From the NCBI RefSeq assembly GCF_030453725.1, contig NZ_JAKDJU010000001.1:1-64000 (forward strand): a stretch of 64,000 bases of DNA, read 5' to 3'. The position numbers were made by a program, and so were the translations under genes. Every line of letters starts with the position of its first letter. Positions within the stretch are counted from its first letter, which is position 1. The stretch comes from Brevibacterium picturae (lineage in GTDB: Bacteria; Actinomycetota; Actinomycetes; Actinomycetales; Brevibacteriaceae). Shown in pieces: positions 43,164 through 51,702 of the stretch. The notes beneath the pieces were generated by a model. It did not search any database, was not told where the DNA came from, and saw nothing but the letters and a program-made list of their open reading frames with translations.

Positions 43164-45637
43164 ACCTGCTCCTGGACTTTGACAGGGGTGAGGTGATCTG
43201 CGGACCGCGCCGGATCGATGCCGAGCTGTCCGAGCAGATCCTCGGCCGCCGCGGTGCCGAGTTCATCGGCGAGACGAGCGAGCTCCTTGCCTGTGATCGA
43301 CAGTTGGTTCGCGCTGCTCGAACCCAGATCCACGTCCGGAGTCACGGGCAGCGGGGCGCTCTTGCGGGTGCGGGCGAGGACTCCGTCGTCATCGGCCATG
43401 ACCGCGTCGACGACGAACTCCGAGCCCTGGATCGCGGCCAAGGCACCGATGGGAGCCGAACAGCCGGCCTCTGCCCGGGACAGGATCGCTCTCTCGCAGG
43501 TCACAGCCAGGTCGGTGGTTTCGTCATGGAGACGCTTGAGCTCATCGCGGACTTCGGCATCTGCGACCATGACCTCGTTGTCGAGGGCGAAGGGACTGTC
43601 GGCGCCTCGGGTCTCCACGGCCAGGGCGCCCTGCCCGGGGGCCGGAAGCATCGTGTCGAAGTCGAGCAGATCGGTGGCCTCGGCCAGACGACCGATGCGG
43701 CGGACTCCGGCCGCAGCCAGCACGACGGCGTCGAGCCGACCGTCGCGGACGTGGGCGATGCGGGTGTCGACGTTTCCGCGCACCCCGCGGACCTCGATGT
43801 CGGGCCGCGCGGCACGCAGCTGCACGGCGCGCCTGGGTGATCCGGTGCCGACGACGCTGCCCGCAGGCAGATCCGCGAAGCTGAGGCCGTCGCGTCCGAT
43901 GAGGACATCGGCAGGGTCGACCCGCGGCGGGATGGCGGCCATCTGGATGCCCGCCTCGGGGGTGGTCGGGAGATCCTTGAGCGAGTGCACGGCGATGTCG
44001 ATCTTGCCCTGGTGCAGGGCCTGTCGCACGGCGGAGACGAAGACCCCGGTACCGCCGAATCCGGTCAGGGGCGACATATTGACGTCGCCTTCGGTCACGA
44101 CCTCGACGATCTCGACGCGCCAACCTGTCAGTGCCGCCAGCTGATGGGCGATCGCCGTGGACTGGGAGCGTGCGAGCTTCGAGCGGCGGGTGCCCAGGCG
44201 AATCGTGCGACCGGAGAAGTGCTCGGGTTCGACGATGTCGAGGGTGTGATCGGCCACCGGCCTAACACCGTCTGCTTCGACGTGGTTCGCACTCGAGGCA
44301 GTTGCCACCTTGGTCTCGGGTTCGGTGATCGCGTGGGCGATCTTGTTCGTGGGCAGGTCGAAGAGCTGCATGAGCGCCTGTGCGTAGTCGACGTCGGACT
44401 CCGTGACGGCCAGTTCCTTGACCTTGACCGTCGGCGTGTGGATGAGCTTCTCCGCCACCCGGTGCAGGGACTTGCGGATCTCGGCGAAGGCCTTGTCGTC
44501 GACCTCTGCGCCGATCTTCTTCTCCAGACGCTTCGTCTCCGCGGCGAGCACGTCCTTGGCATGGCTGCGCAGGGCCGTGACCGTGGGTGCGACCGCTCGT
44601 TCCTTGGCACCTGACTCGAGCTTGGTCAGCTCCTCCGCGATGATCGCGCGCACCGCTTCGACGGTCTCGACGACCGCAGCGTCGCGCTGGTTCGCGGAGC
44701 TGGTGAGCATGGTCCGGATCTCGCCAAGGCCGAAGAGTGCGACATGCTCGAATTCGCGCACCGTGGGATCGATGTCGTGCGGCAGAGCAAGATCGACGAA
44801 GGCCTTGTTCGCTGCGCCCTTGGGGTTCTGGGACAGGCCGGCCTGGATGTCCTCGCGGGTGACGACGACTTCGCGGGCACCGGTGCAGGAGATGATGAGA
44901 TCGGCGTCGGCGATCTCCTCGGCCAGGATCCGGGAGGTCAGTTCGCGGGCCCGACCGCCGACCTCGGCGACGAGGCGCTCCGCCTTGTCCACGGTCCGGT
45001 TGAGCACGGTGGTCTGAGCCACGCCCTCCTTGTGCAGTCCCGCGACTACGAGGCCCGACATGGCACCGGCACCGATGACCAGCGCATTCGCAGCCCGCAG
45101 AGAACCGATGTGAGCCTGAGAGGCTTCGAGCGCGGCGCTGAAGAGTGAGCGGGCAACCTCGTCGAGTCCGGTCTCCGAGTGGGCGCGTTTGCCCACCCGC
45201 AGGCTTTGCTGCAGCGCATGGGAGAGGCCGGAGGTCAGCGCGCCGGCCTGCAGGGATTCGGTGAAGGTCGAGCGAAGCTGCCCCAGGATCTGGGCTTCAC
45301 CGATCGCCATCGAGTCCAGGCCGCAGGAGACCTTGAGCAGGTGTTCGAGGGCCTGAGTGTCGTAGTGGGCATAGAAGTGCCCGGCGATGTCCTGCCATTC
45401 CTTGTCGATCGAGGACACGAGGGCGTCGCCGAGGTCGGCGAGCCCGCCGTGGAAGGCGGTGACATCGGCGATGAGCTCGAGACGGTTGCATGTCGAAAGG
45501 ACCGCGAGCCCCTCGACATTGTCACCGGCCAGAGCGTCGGTGCGCAGTGCTCCGACCTCGCCGGTGCCGAATGCGAGAGCGTCCAACATGTCGATCGGAG
45601 CCGACTGATGGGAAATGCCGAGAACCAAGAGAGTCAA
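43160..45637 (-). CDS. hemA-hemC: Fused glutamyl-tRNA reductase / hydroxymethylbilane synthase
   Basis: One 825-aa open frame encodes two heme enzymes. HemA occupies about residues 1-435: catalytic Cys50 in STCNRLE, SMAIGEAQILGQ, the NADPH Rossmann motif VIGAGAMSGLV, and the C-terminal dimerisation helices. A linker (about 436-475) follows. HemC occupies 476-825: RLGTRRSKLARSQ, catalytic Asp555 in VHSLKDLPTT, GTGSPRRAVQLRA and the cofactor Cys726 in AEAGCSAPIGA. All key residues are intact in both halves. Translation starts at TTG, overlapping the rex stop (TTGA). The enzymes catalyse the first and fourth committed steps; hemB supplies the step in between. Confidence 0.95.
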   Translation of the reverse strand: MTLLVLGISHQSAPIDMLDALAFGTGEVGALRTDALAGDNVEGLAVLSTCNRLELIADVTAFHGGLADLGDALVSSIDKEWQDIAGHFYAHYDTQALEHLLKVSCGLDSMAIGEAQILGQLRSTFTESLQAGALTSGLSHALQQSLRVGKRAHSETGLDEVARSLFSAALEASQAHIGSLRAANALVIGAGAMSGLVVAGLHKEGVAQTTVLNRTVDKAERLVAEVGGRARELTSRILAEEIADADLIISCTGAREVVVTREDIQAGLSQNPKGAANKAFVDLALPHDIDPTVREFEHVALFGLGEIRTMLTSSANQRDAAVVETVEAVRAIIAEELTKLESGAKERAVAPTVTALRSHAKDVLAAETKRLEKKIGAEVDDKAFAEIRKSLHRVAEKLIHTPTVKVKELAVTESDVDYAQALMQLFDLPTNKIAHAITEPETKVATASSANHVEADGVRPVADHTLDIVEPEHFSGRTIRLGTRRSKLARSQSTAIAHQLAALTGWRVEIVEVVTEGDVNMSPLTGFGGTGVFVSAVRQALHQGKIDIAVHSLKDLPTTPEAGIQMAAIPPRVDPADVLIGRDGLSFADLPAGSVVGTGSPRRAVQLRAARPDIEVRGVRGNVDTRIAHVRDGRLDAVVLAAAGVRRIGRLAEATDLLDFDTMLPAPGQGALAVETRGADSPFALDNEVMVADAEVRDELKRLHDETTDLAVTCERAILSRAEAGCSAPIGALAAIQGSEFVVDAVMADDDGVLARTRKSAPLPVTPDVDLGSSSANQLSITGKELARLADELGTAAAEDLLGQLGIDPARSADHLTPVKVQEQV

Positions 45638-46329
45638 TTCCTGTGCTCCTCAAAACCTGGATTGAGCGGTGCCGAATCAAGCGCCGAATAGTATGCGAGT
45701 ACTTGCAGCTCACTGGCCAGATCAACTTGATGCACCCGAACCGAGTCCGGGGCGTCGAGCACGGTGGGTGCGAAGTTCAGGATGCCGCGCACGCCTGCCT
45801 CGGCGGCGATGTGCGCCGCCGCCGGTGCCGCGGATGCGGGTACTGCCATGACGACGAGGTCGATGTCCTCGGGCCAGGTGGAAAGCTCGATGAGGTCGGA
45901 GACCGGCAGAGAGCCGATCACGGTTCCGATCTTGGACTCATCGGTGTCGAAGATCGCGGTCAACGAGAGACCGCGACGCTTGAATCCTGCGTAGTCGGCC
46001 AGGGCAGAACCCAGGCGACCGGCACCGATGATGGCGACGGTGCGCGCCCGGTCGAGGCCGAGGAATGTCCGCAGAGTCGAGGCGAGATCCTCGCAGGAGT
46101 AGCCGACCCCGCGCCGACCCGAGCGTCCCAGCTGGGACAGGTCCTTGCGCAGAATCGACGACGAGACGCCGCTGCGGGCCGCCAACGCCTCCGAAGAGAT
46201 GGTTGACTGGCCCGTCGCGGCGATCGTCTCAACCGTCTGCAGGTAGATCGGGAGTCGGGAGATGACGCGTTCGGGCACGTCCTTGCGAAAGACACCCTCA
46301 ATGCTGTTGGCGGACAGAATCTCGCCCAC
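45634..46329 (-). CDS. rex: Redox-sensing repressor Rex
   Basis: The 231-aa protein has an N-terminal winged helix (RLPIYLQTVETIAATGQSTIS, then SSSILRKDLSQLGRSGRRGVGY) and a Rossmann domain (VAIIGAGRLGSALADYAGF) that senses NADH/NAD+. Rex commonly represses respiratory and heme genes when NADH is high. It is directly upstream of hemA-hemC and overlaps it by four bases, an arrangement also known in Streptomyces. No TTGTGAA-type operator was seen upstream within this window. The start is GTG with GAAGGAG ahead. Confidence 0.95.
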   Translation of the reverse strand: MGEILSANSIEGVFRKDVPERVISRLPIYLQTVETIAATGQSTISSEALAARSGVSSSILRKDLSQLGRSGRRGVGYSCEDLASTLRTFLGLDRARTVAIIGAGRLGSALADYAGFKRRGLSLTAIFDTDESKIGTVIGSLPVSDLIELSTWPEDIDLVVMAVPASAAPAAAHIAAEAGVRGILNFAPTVLDAPDSVRVHQVDLASELQVLAYYSALDSAPLNPGFEEHRN

Positions 46330-46356
46330 GAAAACGCGTCACTCCTTCAATCGATC

Positions 46357-46602
46357 TCATGCGCCCAAGGCCGCGAGGGCCTTGGACAGCCGGTTCGCAT
46401 CGACACGATGGAAGCTGTGCTGCCGACCGTCGAGCAGGACGACTGGGACGTCCCAACCGTACTGTCCGGACAGATCGTCATCGGTGTCGATGTCGATCTC
46501 TCTCACGCTCACGTCTCTGCCTGCCACCGCCTCGGCGATGGTGTCCCTGGCTGTGTCGCACAGGTGGCAGTCGGCGCGTGTCAGGAAGGTCAATGCGACC
46601 AC
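46357..46602 (-). CDS. Glutaredoxin-family protein
   Basis: The 81-aa product starts at GTG 46602, six bases after GAGGAG; longer in-frame starts at TTG codons lack such support. The thioredoxin-fold active site is CHLC (ADCHLCDTA), followed by the cis-Pro motif DVPVVLLDG. It belongs to the DUF836-like short glutaredoxins. Its place before rex suggests a redox link. The partner protein is unknown. Confidence 0.85.
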   Translation of the reverse strand: MVALTFLTRADCHLCDTARDTIAEAVAGRDVSVREIDIDTDDDLSGQYGWDVPVVLLDGRQHSFHRVDANRLSKALAALGA

Positions 46603-46677
46603 TGCATACTCCTCATCGGGCGACAACAAACCCCGCCGAATTCAGATTCGAGCGGGGGCGTAGGACCTTATTCGGTC

Positions 46678-46776
46678 TTACTTCTTGTTGCGACGCTGGT
46701 GACGTGTCTTGCGAAGCTGCTTACGGTGCTTCTTCTTCGACATACGCTTGCGGCGCTTCTTGATGACTGAGCCCAC
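46678..46776 (-). CDS. bS22-type small ribosomal peptide (AURKAIP1/COX24 domain)
   Basis: A 32-residue basic peptide is encoded from GTG 46776 to TAA 46678. It begins VGSVIKKRRKRMSKKKHRK and ends TRHQRRNKK, the near-invariant actinobacterial AURKAIP1/COX24-domain protein found on the mycobacterial 30S subunit as bS22. AAGGGG lies a few bases before the start. It is too short for most gene callers. It is the first gene of the array that continues with glutaredoxin and rex. Confidence 0.92.
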   Translation of the reverse strand: MGSVIKKRRKRMSKKKHRKQLRKTRHQRRNKK

Positions 46777-46843
46777 GCGGGTACCCCTTGTGATCGTCGG
46801 TGGAGGTGAACATCAGGTGCCCACCCTTTGAACTAACCGTACG

Positions 46844-46873
46844 ATTCTATCGCTTGGGCCTCTGCTTTCCCAA
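46844..46873 (-). promoter_or_regulatory. Promoter for bS22 and the downstream rex-hem array
   Basis: On the minus strand a TTGGGA -35 (46868-46873) and a TAGAAT -10 (46844-46849) are spaced by 18 bases, about 65 bases before the bS22 start. Confidence 0.5.
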
Positions 46874-46959
46874 AACTGTGTCGAGATCCACAGCGGTGAT
46901 CACGCCAACTCAGGAACAGTGATCGCACGATCGGCCAATTGGCGGTCCGGGGCCCGACT

Positions 46960-48156
46960 TCAGTCGAAGTAGGCGTCGAGGCCGAAGAACGGGAACAGGT
47001 TCTTCCGGGTGCCCATCACGGCTCGGTCGAGTTCGGATTCGGGGTCGAAGCCGTTCGACCAGCGGGTGAAGGACCCGTCGAAGCCATCGGTCATCGACAG
47101 AGGGGCTTCACGTCCGGTCTTCGTCTGCGCATAGTTGGCCCAGCGGCCGGGGATGCGGGCGCCGGGGTCGATGTCGAGCCCCGCGGAGATCGCCAGCAGA
47201 TTGGTCCAGGCCCGGGGCACCACGTCGATGATCGCGTAGCCGCCACCCCCGGTTGCCAACCACTTGCCGTCCGCGTGCTCTGCGGCGAGGTCACGGACCC
47301 GTTCGGTGGCCACCCGCATCGCATCGACGCTGAGGCGCATATGCGTCAGAGGGTCGCTGCGGTGCCCGTCGCAGCCGTGCTGGGAGACGATGACCTGCGG
47401 TTCGAATCCCCCGACGATCGCGGGAATCGTGGCGTCGAAGGCCCGCAGCCAGTCCGCATCGAGGGTGCGCGGGGGCAGTGCGATATTGGCCGCCGAGGCG
47501 GCCGCGCGCAGTCCCCCGATGTCTGCGGGGAAGCCGGAGCCGGGGAACAGGAATTTCCCGGATTCGTGCATGGAGATCGTCAGCACCCGCGGATCATCCC
47601 AGAAGAACTGCTCGACACCGTCCCCGTGGTGGGCGTCGAGGTCGATGTAGGCGATGCGTTCGTATCCGGCACCCAGAAATTCGGTGATCGCGCCGGCGAT
47701 GTCGTTGTAGACGCAGAACCCGCTCGCATGATCGGGCATCGCATGGTGCATCCCGCCGGTGAAATTCACGGCGTGGCGATAGTCGCCGGAGGTGATCGCC
47801 CGTGCAGAGTCGACAGACCCCTGAAACAGCATCCCCGAGGCCGCGTGCATGTTCTCGAAGCCGGGGACGTCCTCGGTGCCGATGCCGTATTTCCTCGCGT
47901 CCTCGTCGCTGAGTTCAGCTCCGTCCCCGATCGCCTTCACCGCTGCGATGAAGTCCGCGTCGTGGAGGTTCGCCAGAGTGTCCTCTTCGACCTCGCCGAT
48001 GCCGTGGACATGGACGTTATCGGCATCGAAGAGGCCGAAGTCCATGGACAGTTTCGCGGTCAGATCGAGCCTGAGGGGGTGCATGGGATGGCTGGGACCG
48101 AAGTTGTATCCGGTCACCGCATCGTCCCAGACGACATACACATCGCTATCGGCCAT
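46960..48156 (-). CDS. acuC: AcuC-like histone deacetylase-family protein
   Basis: The 398-aa protein belongs to the arginase/deacetylase superfamily. HDAC active-site motifs are NFTGGMHHAMPDHASGFC (catalytic His pair), YIDLDAHHGDGVEQ (zinc Asp/His), SQHGCDGHRSDPL (second zinc Asp) and ATGGGGYAI. AcuC in Bacillus deacetylates acetyl-CoA synthetase and reactivates it; the nearby acetate uptake genes make that role attractive here. A TAGCAT -10 (48164-48169) ends seven bases before ATG 48156, which is preferred over the in-frame start nine bases upstream. It is divergent from trkH. Confidence 0.9.
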   Translation of the reverse strand: MADSDVYVVWDDAVTGYNFGPSHPMHPLRLDLTAKLSMDFGLFDADNVHVHGIGEVEEDTLANLHDADFIAAVKAIGDGAELSDEDARKYGIGTEDVPGFENMHAASGMLFQGSVDSARAITSGDYRHAVNFTGGMHHAMPDHASGFCVYNDIAGAITEFLGAGYERIAYIDLDAHHGDGVEQFFWDDPRVLTISMHESGKFLFPGSGFPADIGGLRAAASAANIALPPRTLDADWLRAFDATIPAIVGGFEPQVIVSQHGCDGHRSDPLTHMRLSVDAMRVATERVRDLAAEHADGKWLATGGGGYAIIDVVPRAWTNLLAISAGLDIDPGARIPGRWANYAQTKTGREAPLSMTDGFDGSFTRWSNGFDPESELDRAVMGTRKNLFPFFGLDAYFD

Positions 48157-48224
48157 GCAGACCATGCTATATGGCGCACCTCACCTACGGAGATTCCGGC
48201 CCGGCGGCATCTACCATTGAACTT

Positions 48225-49634
48225 GTGTCAAAGAATTCCACGCCGCGCTTCGACCGGCTCCTGCGACCTGGCCGGTGGGTCCGCGACTTCGTCGACGACC
48301 TCGCCGTCGCCTCGCCGGCACGCCTGGCGATCGGCTCCTTCGTCGCGGTCGTGGCGCTTTTCGCGATCCTCCTGATGCTGCCGGCCAGCGTGCGCGATCC
48401 CGGTTCGGTGCCCCAGACCGAGCACATTGCGAATGCTGTGTTCGTGGCCGTCTCGGCCGTCTGTGTGACGGGGCTGACGCCGGTTGCGACGGAGATCTAC
48501 TGGTCGGACTTCGGAATCTCGGTCATCACCGCCGGCATCCAGGTCGGCGGTCTTGGGATCTTGACCCTCGCCTCGGTGCTGGGGATGGCGGTCTCTCGGA
48601 GGCTGGGAGTCAGGCAGCGCCTCATCGCCCAGCAGGCCACCTCGGCGCTCAATCTGGGTCAGGTCGGCAGCCTTCTGAAGACCGTCGTCATCACCATCGT
48701 CACCGCCGAGGCGATTCTGGCGGTGCTCTTCTTCCCGCGGTTCCTCATCCGCGGTGAGAGCATCGGCGATGCACTGTGGTATTCGGTGTTCTACTCCATC
48801 TCCGCGTTCAACAATGCGGGCTTCACGATCCACCCCGGCGGCGGAGCCCATTTCGCCTCCGATCCGTGGATCCTCTCACTTCTGATGCTCGGTGTCTTCG
48901 TCGGGGCGCTGGGCTTCCCTGTCGTGCTCATGATCGCGATGCAGTGGAACCATCCGAAGAGGTGGGATCTGCACACGAAGCTGACGCTGACGACGACGAC
49001 CGCGGTCCTGGCCATCGGCCTCCTGTTCCTGCTCATCTTCGAATCCGCCAATCCCGCCACCCTGGGCGACAAGAACGCGGGCCACACCTTCGTCGAGGTT
49101 CTGTTCATGGCGGTGATGCCGCGTTCGGGCGGGTTCTCGACCATGGAGATCGCGGATATGAGTCAGTCCTCGCATCTGCTCATGGACCTCATGATGTTCA
49201 TCGGCGGCGGATCGTCGTCGACGGCCGGCGGCATCAAGGTCACGACCGTCGCTGTGCTGGTCTTGGCCGCCTACACTGAGGCCCGAGGTCTGCAGAACGT
49301 GCACGTCTTCGGTCGGCGCCTGACCTCGTCGACGATCAAGCTCTCCATCTCGGTTCTGCTCACGGGTGCGATCATCGTCTTCATCGGTACCCTGACGATG
49401 CTCCAGATCAGTGCAGAGCCACTCGACAAAGTGCTGTTCGAGGTGATCTCCGCGTTCGGCACCGTCGGACTGAGCTCCGGCGTGTCTTCCACTGTCGATG
49501 AGGTGGGGCTGTACTGCCTGTCCGTAATTATGCTCATCGGCCGTCTCGGTACGATTACACTGGCGGCAGCCCTGTCCATGCAGGACTCGCTTCGCCTGTA
49601 CCGCTATCCCGAAGAAAGGCCGGTCGTTGGCTAA
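48225..49634 (+). CDS. trkH: TrkH/KtrB-family potassium transporter
   Basis: The 469-aa membrane protein has four pore-loop repeats, each with its filter Gly: SAVCVTGLTPVATE, SAFNNAGFTIH, MPRSGGFSTME and SAFGTVGLSSGVS. It moves K+ inward, probably driven by Na+ or H+. GTG 48225 is preferred because a TACCAT -10 (48212-48217) ends seven bases before it; an ATG at 48171 would overlap the divergent acuC promoter. The stop overlaps the trkA start by eight bases. Confidence 0.93.
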   Translation: MSKNSTPRFDRLLRPGRWVRDFVDDLAVASPARLAIGSFVAVVALFAILLMLPASVRDPGSVPQTEHIANAVFVAVSAVCVTGLTPVATEIYWSDFGISVITAGIQVGGLGILTLASVLGMAVSRRLGVRQRLIAQQATSALNLGQVGSLLKTVVITIVTAEAILAVLFFPRFLIRGESIGDALWYSVFYSISAFNNAGFTIHPGGGAHFASDPWILSLLMLGVFVGALGFPVVLMIAMQWNHPKRWDLHTKLTLTTTTAVLAIGLLFLLIFESANPATLGDKNAGHTFVEVLFMAVMPRSGGFSTMEIADMSQSSHLLMDLMMFIGGGSSSTAGGIKVTTVAVLVLAAYTEARGLQNVHVFGRRLTSSTIKLSISVLLTGAIIVFIGTLTMLQISAEPLDKVLFEVISAFGTVGLSSGVSSTVDEVGLYCLSVIMLIGRLGTITLAAALSMQDSLRLYRYPEERPVVG

Positions 49635-50289
49635 CGAACACACTTCAATCTTGGTCATCGGCCTCGGACGCTTCGGATCATCGACCGCGGCCACGCTGGC
49701 GAAGCTCGGCCGAGAGGTCATGGCGATCGAGCACAGTGCCGAACTGGTCAAGGACTGGAGCGGAAAGCTCACCCACGTCGTCGAAGCCGATGCCACGAAC
49801 ATCGATGCGCTGCGGCAGGTAGGTGCCAGTGACTTCTCCACGGCCGTGGTCGGCATCGGGACCTCGATCGAGGACAGCGTGCTGACGACGGCCAACCTCG
49901 TCGATCTGGGCGTGGGCCAGGTGTGGGCGAAGGCCATCTCCCCCGCGCACGGCAAGATCCTCCACCGCATCGGTGCCCACCACGTGCTCTACCCCGAATC
50001 GGATGCCGGACGACGCGTGGCGCACCTGGTGAGCTCGCGGATGATGGAGTACATCGAATTCGACGAGGGCCACTTCGCGGTCGTGAAGATGCGGCCCCCG
50101 CGTGAGATCCAGGGGTTCACCCTCAGCGAGTCGGGGGTGCGCGACAAGTACGGCGTGACGATCGTGGGCATCAAGAGCCCCGGCCGTGACTTCACCTACG
50201 CCGAGCCCACGACCCGCGTGGGCAAGCAGGACCTTCTCATCGTCGCCGGCCACGTGGAGCTGCTGGGACGTTTCGCCGGCCGCCCGTAG
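49627..50289 (+). CDS. trkA: TrkA/KtrA-family RCK regulatory subunit
   Basis: The 220-aa cytoplasmic protein has an N-terminal RCK_N Rossmann domain (SILVIGLGRFGSSTAATLAKLG, VEADATNIDALRQVG) and a C-terminal RCK_C domain (KYGVTIVGIKSPG, LLIVAGHVELL). It gates the TrkH channel in response to nucleotides. The start is TTG 49627, with AAAGG nine bases upstream, and lies within the end of trkH. The low-complexity tract starts immediately after its stop. Confidence 0.93.
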   Translation: MANEHTSILVIGLGRFGSSTAATLAKLGREVMAIEHSAELVKDWSGKLTHVVEADATNIDALRQVGASDFSTAVVGIGTSIEDSVLTTANLVDLGVGQVWAKAISPAHGKILHRIGAHHVLYPESDAGRRVAHLVSSRMMEYIEFDEGHFAVVKMRPPREIQGFTLSESGVRDKYGVTIVGIKSPGRDFTYAEPTTRVGKQDLLIVAGHVELLGRFAGRP

Positions 50290-50463
50290 GGCGCCCTGGG
50301 GCGCTGGGGAGCTTGCGGAGCTGGGGTGCTTGCGGGGCTGGGCCTGTGCGGCGCTGTGGTTCTGGGGCGCTTGCGGGGCTGTGGCTGCTTGCGGGGCCGT
50401 GGCTCTGGGTCTGTGCGCTGCGGGGCTGGGCCAGTGCGGCGCTGCGGCGCTGGGCCTGTGCGC
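50290..50463 (+). repeat. G-rich, A-free low-complexity tract
   Basis: Over 174 bases the plus strand has only three A residues (50310, 50319, 50433), with none for 113 consecutive bases (50320-50432). GCTTGCGG(A/G)GC recurs four times (from about 50311, 50329, 50369 and 50388) amid GGGGCTGGG-type runs. It directly follows the trkA stop. Frames on both strands are open but give only low-complexity peptides. Confidence 0.85.
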
Positions 50464-50535
50464 AGTGTGCTGTGCGCGGGACCGTTGCGGTGCGGACACC
50501 AAACGCGCGCGGCACAGCAGGGCAGATAGGATCCG

Positions 50536-50591
50536 CTTGCCGAACGTGCTCAGGTAGGGCACACATGACGAACGAATACACGTTTGGCAAG
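50536..50591 (+). repeat. Structured repeat, copy A
   Basis: The core at 50546-50586 matches 51998-52038 at 35 of 41 positions. An outer inverted repeat CTTGCCGAACGTG (50536-50548) / CACGTTTGGCAAG (50579-50591) pairs at 12 of 13 positions. Inside, GTGC-9-GCAC and CGAAC-8-GTTTG can form alternative small hairpins. This copy lies downstream of the DUF559 gene, on the far side from its start. Confidence 0.75.
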
Positions 50592-50646
50592 CTGAAGCTC
50601 CGCAATTGGACTTCACAGCTTCGCAGGAGCGATTCACCACGTCTGC

Positions 50647-51702
50647 TCAGCGGCTCCGGGCGGCGCGCAGCCACGGTGCTTGACCGAACAGTTTGGTGGC
50701 CAGGGCTTCCAGATCGAGAGTTTCATCGAAGCTGAGTCGGATGATTCGATACCCCATCGCGATGAGCCGGTTGTACTGTGCCGATTCTTTTCGCATGAGT
50801 GAGAACCCGTGGTCGACGTACTTCGTGACACCATCAACAAGGATGATCGTCTTCGTCTCCCTGTGCATGAAATCAACTCGCGCGATGTGGCGACTGCCAT
50901 CGAACACATCGACTTGCTGATCGAAACCCTCAATCTTCAGGAGCGCAAGGTTATAGCCGCATCTGCTTTCAGCGTAGCTCTCCGACAGCGGCCCGACGCC
51001 GACCAGGAGACGTTCCGCCCGCGTCTGGCCTTTCGAGAGCCTTCGGAGCGCCGGAACAAAACTCTCCTCCATCTTCGCCCGAGCCATCAACTCGGTGTTC
51101 TTCGGATAACCGAATCGCGCCGCATTGTCGGCGTTGATGTCCGAACCGAACACCGCCTTTCGCAGGACCCTCTCCAGCGCGGCAAATGCCTCCGGCTCCC
51201 CGAGCTGGCCGATGAGATCGAATGCCGTCCTGACGGGTGCGGTGAGTGCCAGTTTGCCGATGTGGACTGTGTCTTCTGCCGGTATCGACTTGGTCGTGCG
51301 GGAGAGATCATTGCTCTTCCACCTCAGGGAGGGGTTCGCCACATGGATCAGACCACGAGGCGGCCGGTACAGCGGCAGATCATGGATGTAGGCCGCCGAG
51401 ACTCCGCACACCACATCGTCGTTCCGGTACAGCGGATATGACGCGACCCGCAGCTTCTCGATCGTGTCGAGGAGAGTGAAGCTCTTGCGTCCCGACGCGT
51501 CCGTCTGAGCACCAACCTGCTCTATCCACGCATCGTCACTGATGAGGTTCCCAATTCTGCTGTGACGTGGGTTCTGGCACCTGGCGACGATCGAGTACAT
51601 CCCGTGTGTGAGCTTGAGCAGGCAACAGCCGACCGCACTTCTGATGGCCCGGCTGAGAACCCCTTGGGCATTCAGTTGTCGAGTTCGCACAATGTTGTAC
51701 AT
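50647..51702 (-). CDS. AbiEi-like HTH / DUF559-type nuclease-fold protein
   Basis: The 351-aa product has an N-terminal winged-helix-like segment (QLNAQGVLSRAIRSAVGCCL, LTHGMYSIV) resembling type IV AbiEi antitoxins. The middle has TAPVRTAFDLIGQLGEPEAFAALERVLR. The C-terminus has a DUF559/Vsr-like fold: ARVDFMHRETKTIILVDG, then RLIAMGYRIIRLSFDE. Such chimeras are frequent, variable accessory genes in actinobacteria; a defence or toxin-antitoxin role is suggested but not shown. No AbiEii toxin partner is adjacent. It is bracketed by two copies of a structured repeat. Codon choice looks less GC-biased than its neighbours (by eye). Confidence 0.75.
   Translation of the reverse strand: MYNIVRTRQLNAQGVLSRAIRSAVGCCLLKLTHGMYSIVARCQNPRHSRIGNLISDDAWIEQVGAQTDASGRKSFTLLDTIEKLRVASYPLYRNDDVVCGVSAAYIHDLPLYRPPRGLIHVANPSLRWKSNDLSRTTKSIPAEDTVHIGKLALTAPVRTAFDLIGQLGEPEAFAALERVLRKAVFGSDINADNAARFGYPKNTELMARAKMEESFVPALRRLSKGQTRAERLLVGVGPLSESYAESRCGYNLALLKIEGFDQQVDVFDGSRHIARVDFMHRETKTIILVDGVTKYVDHGFSLMRKESAQYNRLIAMGYRIIRLSFDETLDLEALATKLFGQAPWLRAARSR

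Noticed and set aside
46777..46959. Rex operator upstream of the rex-hem array
   Set aside because: No TTGTGAA-N4-TTCACAA-like palindrome is present here or in the 27 bases before rex.
46939..48375. A 478-codon plus-strand frame opposite acuC
   Set aside because: It is antisense to an HDAC-family gene with all active-site motifs, and its product is low-complexity Gly/Arg/Asp.
50565..50735. Short plus-strand frame beginning MTNEYTF in structured repeat A
   Set aside because: Copy B of the repeat has the same ATG but stops after eight codons, and the rest of frame A is antisense to the DUF559 gene. The conserved feature is the structure, not the peptide.
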